This document shows, piece after piece, positions 5,510-8,928 of a stretch of 8,928 nucleotides of DNA; the stretch's first letter is position 1, and each line of letters begins with the position of its first letter. The stretch spans positions 1 through 8,928 of the forward strand of contig JAUYEQ010000017.1 in the NCBI GenBank assembly GCA_030691295.1. Direction: 5' to 3'. Made by a program: the position numbers and the translations under genes. The DNA is from Bacteroidota bacterium. Lineage in GTDB: Bacteria; Bacteroidota; Bacteroidia; Bacteroidales; Prolixibacteraceae. The notes under the pieces were generated by a model. The model ran no database searches and had not been told where the DNA came from. It was given only the letters and a program-made list of their open reading frames with translations.

Positions 5510-8500
5510 ATGAAAAAAAAATTAATCAGGGGCATTTCCCTTGACCGGGAAAAAGTCCGTAAAATTTGGATGACCATGCGACTAATTGTATTGCTCTTTT
5601 TTGTTTCACTCATTCACGTTTCGGCTTCTGTTTATTCACAAAAAACAAAGCTGAACATCCGGGTTGAAAATGCAACCTTACAACAGGTATTTAAAGTTCT
5701 TCAGGAACAATCGGAGTTCGATTTTTTCTACAAAAACGAACAGATTCCTGCTGACACGCGTGTTTCTATCGAGACTAAGAACGAAGCCATTGAAGTAATT
5801 CTGGATAAAATACTAACCGGCACCGGTTTAACTTACCATGTTTTAGACAAAGACATCGTAATCAGCACCAAAGGCGCTGCAAAAAGTGAGATGATCACGC
5901 AACAGCAAAAATCCGTGTCCGGTAAAGTCACTGATTCTTCGGGAGCTTCGTTGCCCGGTGTTTCCATTGTAGTTAAAGGCACGACCAACGGGACTATTAC
6001 TGATGGGAACGGAAATTATTCATTGTCAAATGTTCCTGAAAACGCATTTGTGCAGTTTTCGTTTGTGGGGATGAAGGGGCAGGAAGTTGCAGTTGGTGAA
6101 AAAACAACAATTAATGTGACGCTTGCTGAAGAAGCAATTGGAATTGAAGAAGTGGTGGCTATTGGTTACGGAACCCAGAGAAGAGCAGATGTGACAAGTT
6201 CTGTAGCAACAGTGAAATCGGAGAATTTCCTAAAAGGCAATGTGAAAGATGCCGGTCAGTTAATTCAGGGAAAAGTGGCCGGATTAACGATTGTTTCTCC
6301 AAGTGGTGATCCAACCAGTTCATCTCAGATTGTATTAAGGGGAAATACTACCCTTTTGGGAGCAAGCATCAGCCCGTTGGTTCTTGTTGACGGTATTCCC
6401 GGTGATTTAAAAACAGTCGCGCCACAAGACATTGAGTCGATTGACGTACTGAAAGACGGCTCTGCTGCAGCAATTTACGGAACGCGGGGGACAAACGGTG
6501 TAATATTGATCACCACCCGTCGGGCAAGCGGAAGCTTCAAAAGTTCAGTTGAATACAGCAGTTTTGCCAGCGTGCAATCAATCGCCCGTAAGCTGAACCT
6601 ATCGACAGCCGCCGATTTCCGGCAACAAATTGCCGATGGTTTTCGTGCTGCCAATACTGATCTGGGTACCGAAACCGACTGGTTGAATGAAATAACCCGT
6701 CAACCGGTCAACCACGTTCACAATCTGACTTTTAGAGGTGGTAATCCAACTACCAACTATCTGGTTAATGTAAATTACAACTCTGCAGAAGGGGTTTTTC
6801 TGAAATCATACAACGAAGCTTTTATTGGTCGTGCAGATATCAACCACAGTATGTTTGATAATAAAGTAAAGATCAACCTGAATATTTTAAATTCAACCAA
6901 AAAGCTGAATGGCTTCAATGGATATATTTACAGGCAGGCCATGCTCCAAAACCCTACAGCTCCTTTAAAGAATCAGGATGGAACCTGGTTTCAGGAACTT
7001 TCCAAATTTGAATACGAGAACCCGGTTTCCGATTTAATGGAAAGTGATGGCCGCACCGATGAGCATCTATCAAGGTTCAACAATACCATTTCTTATACTC
7101 CGGTAAAAGGATTAAAACTATCCAGTGTACTTTCCATTTCGAAATGGAACCAAAACGGCGGGTACTCTGAAACAAAACAACATGTTTCAACCTTACGCGA
7201 TAGCAGGAACGGATATGCAAGAATTGGCGCTTCTGAATCAGCCGATAAATTGGCCGAATTAACAGCTGAATATTCCAAATCAATTGGCAACCATAGCTTT
7301 AAAGCGTTGACAGGTTATAGTTATCAGGAAAACGTCTATACAACCATGTCAATGGAAAACTGGGATTTCCCAACTGACCAGTTTGGCTATTACAACATCG
7401 GACTTGGTGAAGCCAATAAAAACGGGAAAGTGACCAATCCTCAATCCAGCTACCATGCCGAAACCAATTTAATTGGATTTTTCGGGAGGTTAACGTATAA
7501 CTACAACGACAAATACCTTTTGATGGCTAGTCTTCGCCGCGAAGAAGCCAGTCAGTTGGTAGGTACAAAAGATCCCTGGGGGCTATTCCCTGCAGTTTCC
7601 GCTGGCTGGAGATTAACAAATGAATCTTTCATGAAGAACCAGCGTCTTTTCAACGACATCAAATTAAGGGCTGGTTATGGCGTGACCGGTACGCAGCCAA
7701 CTGATTTGTTTCGGGGAGTTGGTATGATCGGCTATTCAGAGTATGTTCTTTCGAATGGGAAATGGGTACGCACCTTGATTCCGACCCAAAATTCGAATTC
7801 GGATTTGAGATGGGAAGAAAAACGCGAAACCGACTTTGGGGTTGATTTTAGTATGCTCAATAATAGGATTAGCGGAAGCATCGACTATTACGTCCGCAAG
7901 ATTGACGGGTTGCTTTTTGATTTTGCTGTACCAAGTCCACCAAACCTCTATTCAACAACCCGGGCAAATGTGGGTAAAATGAAAAACAAAGGTTTGGAAA
8001 TCCTGATCAATGTCGTTCCTGTAAAAACAGATGATTTTGAGTGGACAACCGGATTCACATTTTCTACCAATTCCAATAAGCTGGTTAGCTTAACAAATGA
8101 TGTTTATAAAACATCAAGCGACTATTTCACGACCGGATACACAGGTCCACCAGTACAAACATTTACACACATTGTAAAAGTTGGTGAACCAATTGGTAAT
8201 TTCTACGGATTCAAAGTGATTGGCATTGGCGAAGATGCGACAGATGTTGCCAATTACGGCCAATGGATTTATGAAGGCGCTGACGGCGAAGCGGTCAAGT
8301 ATAAAGATTTCACACACTCATTTGGCGATAAAAAAGTGATTGGGAATGGTCTCCCAAAATATTATGCCGGGTGGGTAAATAATTTCAGGTATAAAAACCT
8401 GGATTTAAGCATTTCGCAACGTGGCGCCTTTAAATTTCAGGTAGCCAATTTCCAGCGAATGATGTACGAAAACCCAACTTATACCCAGTATAACCTGCTA

Positions 8501-8794
8501 AAAACAGCGTTTGATCCGCTATTTGGAAAAACACAGTTAAAATCACCTCAGGAATTTAACAGCTATTACGTTGAGGACGGCGACTACTGGAAAATTGACA
8601 ACATTACTTTGGGGTACAACATTCCAAAAACCGGAATCAAGTATATTCAATCTGCCAGATTTTATGTGTCTTCTTTAAATACGTTCATTCTTACCGGCTA
8701 TAAAGGCATTGATCCTGAAGTAAGTCTGGTTACCAGTGGAGGCGGTTCTCAGGGTGGGATCAACATCAACAGTGGCGCCGGTTTAGCCCCATAG
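5510..8794 (+). CDS. SusC/RagA-family TonB-dependent outer-membrane transporter with STN domain, 3' end apparently truncated
   Basis: A 1094-residue outer-membrane transporter for oligosaccharide uptake powered by TonB. Order of parts: signal segment about 22-44 ending SASVYSQ; STN domain about 46-120, the part that signals to FecR; carboxypeptidase-regulatory-like domain about 135-212 (SGKVTDSSGASLPGVSIVVK); plug domain from about 213 with EEVVAIGYGTQRR; the family signature LVLVDGIPGDL and IESIDVLKDGSAAAIYGTRG (about 290-326); then the beta barrel. The start at 5510 gives the cytoplasmic N-terminal extension usual in these proteins; ATG at 5570 or 5576 are alternatives. The barrel reaches FYVSSLNTFILTGYKGIDPE, but the protein then ends in GAGLAP, without the usual final YP..R.xxLGLxxxF strand. 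The TAG lies in a palindrome, and no susD follows in the next 134 bases. Likely controlled by the ECF sigma/FecR pair upstream. Confidence 0.93.
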   Translation: MKKKLIRGISLDREKVRKIWMTMRLIVLLFFVSLIHVSASVYSQKTKLNIRVENATLQQVFKVLQEQSEFDFFYKNEQIPADTRVSIETKNEAIEVILDKILTGTGLTYHVLDKDIVISTKGAAKSEMITQQQKSVSGKVTDSSGASLPGVSIVVKGTTNGTITDGNGNYSLSNVPENAFVQFSFVGMKGQEVAVGEKTTINVTLAEEAIGIEEVVAIGYGTQRRADVTSSVATVKSENFLKGNVKDAGQLIQGKVAGLTIVSPSGDPTSSSQIVLRGNTTLLGASISPLVLVDGIPGDLKTVAPQDIESIDVLKDGSAAAIYGTRGTNGVILITTRRASGSFKSSVEYSSFASVQSIARKLNLSTAADFRQQIADGFRAANTDLGTETDWLNEITRQPVNHVHNLTFRGGNPTTNYLVNVNYNSAEGVFLKSYNEAFIGRADINHSMFDNKVKINLNILNSTKKLNGFNGYIYRQAMLQNPTAPLKNQDGTWFQELSKFEYENPVSDLMESDGRTDEHLSRFNNTISYTPVKGLKLSSVLSISKWNQNGGYSETKQHVSTLRDSRNGYARIGASESADKLAELTAEYSKSIGNHSFKALTGYSYQENVYTTMSMENWDFPTDQFGYYNIGLGEANKNGKVTNPQSSYHAETNLIGFFGRLTYNYNDKYLLMASLRREEASQLVGTKDPWGLFPAVSAGWRLTNESFMKNQRLFNDIKLRAGYGVTGTQPTDLFRGVGMIGYSEYVLSNGKWVRTLIPTQNSNSDLRWEEKRETDFGVDFSMLNNRISGSIDYYVRKIDGLLFDFAVPSPPNLYSTTRANVGKMKNKGLEILINVVPVKTDDFEWTTGFTFSTNSNKLVSLTNDVYKTSSDYFTTGYTGPPVQTFTHIVKVGEPIGNFYGFKVIGIGEDATDVANYGQWIYEGADGEAVKYKDFTHSFGDKKVIGNGLPKYYAGWVNNFRYKNLDLSISQRGAFKFQVANFQRMMYENPTYTQYNLLKTAFDPLFGKTQLKSPQEFNSYYVEDGDYWKIDNITLGYNIPKTGIKYIQSARFYVSSLNTFILTGYKGIDPEVSLVTSGGGSQGGININSGAGLAP

Positions 8795-8807
8795 CCGTCA
8801 GGCTATG
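8790..8807. repeat. perfect palindrome carrying the susC stop codon
   Basis: CATAGCC (8790-8796) and GGCTATG (8801-8807) form a 7-bp perfect stem with loop GTCA. The susC TAG (8792-8794) is inside the left arm. A short hairpin at a point where a gene loses its end is like a REP sequence or the end of an IS200/IS605-type element, but no transposase is visible in the remaining bases. It could also act as a weak terminator; only TTT follows. Confidence 0.55.
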
Positions 8808-8822
8808 TTTCGTAATAGTTTA

Positions 8823-8842
8823 GATTACAGGATATTCAGGAT
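8823..8842. repeat. ATTCAGGAT-type ~9-nt repeat pair
   Basis: ATTACAGGAT (8824-8833) is followed by ATTCAGGAT (8834-8842). On the minus strand this reads ATCCTGAAT then ATCCTGTAATC, close to ATCCGTGTAATC at 4086-4097. It lies 16 bases after the palindrome at the susC end. Probably a dispersed intergenic repeat. Confidence 0.5.
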
Positions 8843-8873
8843 GTTCGAGCTAAAAGCTTTATAGGTTATAAAA

Positions 8874-8892
8874 AGAAAGGGGTATCCTTTCT
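8874..8892. other. 7-bp inverted repeat in the distal tail
   Basis: AGAAAGG (8874-8880) pairs with CCTTTCT (8886-8892) around the loop GGTAT. Just before it, TTTATA (8858-8863) and TATAAA (8867-8872) form an AT-only inverted repeat. No T-run follows the stronger stem. The tail 8795-8928 has no convincing gene in either direction; these hairpins may belong to an element that continues past the window. Confidence 0.35.
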
Positions 8893-8928
8893 GAGTTTAC
8901 GGGTTCATTTTCGGCAATGCTGCGCGAG

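Noticed and set aside
8790..8810. Intrinsic terminator of susC
   Set aside because: The 7-bp stem is followed by only TTT and then CGTAATAG, and the stop codon lies inside the stem. A weak terminator effect cannot be excluded but is not supported.
8795..8928. Start of a susD gene or a transposase gene in the tail
   Set aside because: All plus-strand frames meet stops early, no lipoprotein signal or transposase motif is seen, and the minus strand offers nothing recognisable in 134 bases.

Overview
The window looks like a Bacteroidota chromosome, probably of a Marinilabiliales/Prolixibacteraceae type. The reasons are a SusC/RagA-family TonB-dependent transporter with an STN domain, a FecR/DUF4974 anti-sigma factor, a Bacteroidota-type ECF sigma factor, TAnnTTTG-like promoter elements and almost no Shine-Dalgarno use. 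The genus-level guess is an impression from protein style, not a search result.

Layout: (1) 1-2045, a BglX-type family 3 glycoside hydrolase. It is cut at its 5' end by the window edge and split by an in-frame TAG at 1740-1742, with the last 100 codons still open behind it. (2) 2112-2696, an ECF sigma factor with a plausible promoter of its own. (3) 2693-3955 on the minus strand, an AAA_14/DUF4143 ATPase that converges on the sigma gene so that the two stop codons share TTAA. (4) 4160-5149, the FecR-like transmembrane anti-sigma factor. (5) 5150-5509, a 360-base gap with no gene but with several repeats and stem-loops. (6) 5510-8794, the SusC-like transporter, ending in a TAG inside a perfect palindrome and apparently lacking its last beta strand. 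(7) 8795-8928, a non-coding tail with a repeat and a hairpin; no SusD start is seen.

Expected function: this is the regulatory and uptake part of a polysaccharide utilisation locus. A ligand bound by the SusC-like transporter would be signalled through its periplasmic STN domain to FecR, which would release the ECF sigma factor to activate transporter expression. The GH3 enzyme would hydrolyse imported or periplasmic beta-glucosides or related oligosaccharides.

The most notable feature is that this ordinary system shows three separate disruptions: a nonsense codon in the hydrolase, an ATPase gene between sigma and anti-sigma, and a truncated susC 3' end at a palindromic repeat. Related ~9-nt repeat units lie near two of these points. 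I see no convincing new enzymatic system. The interest lies in how repeats and an inserted ATPase gene have remodelled (or are dismantling) a cell-surface signalling operon, and in the unexplained RNA structures ahead of susC.
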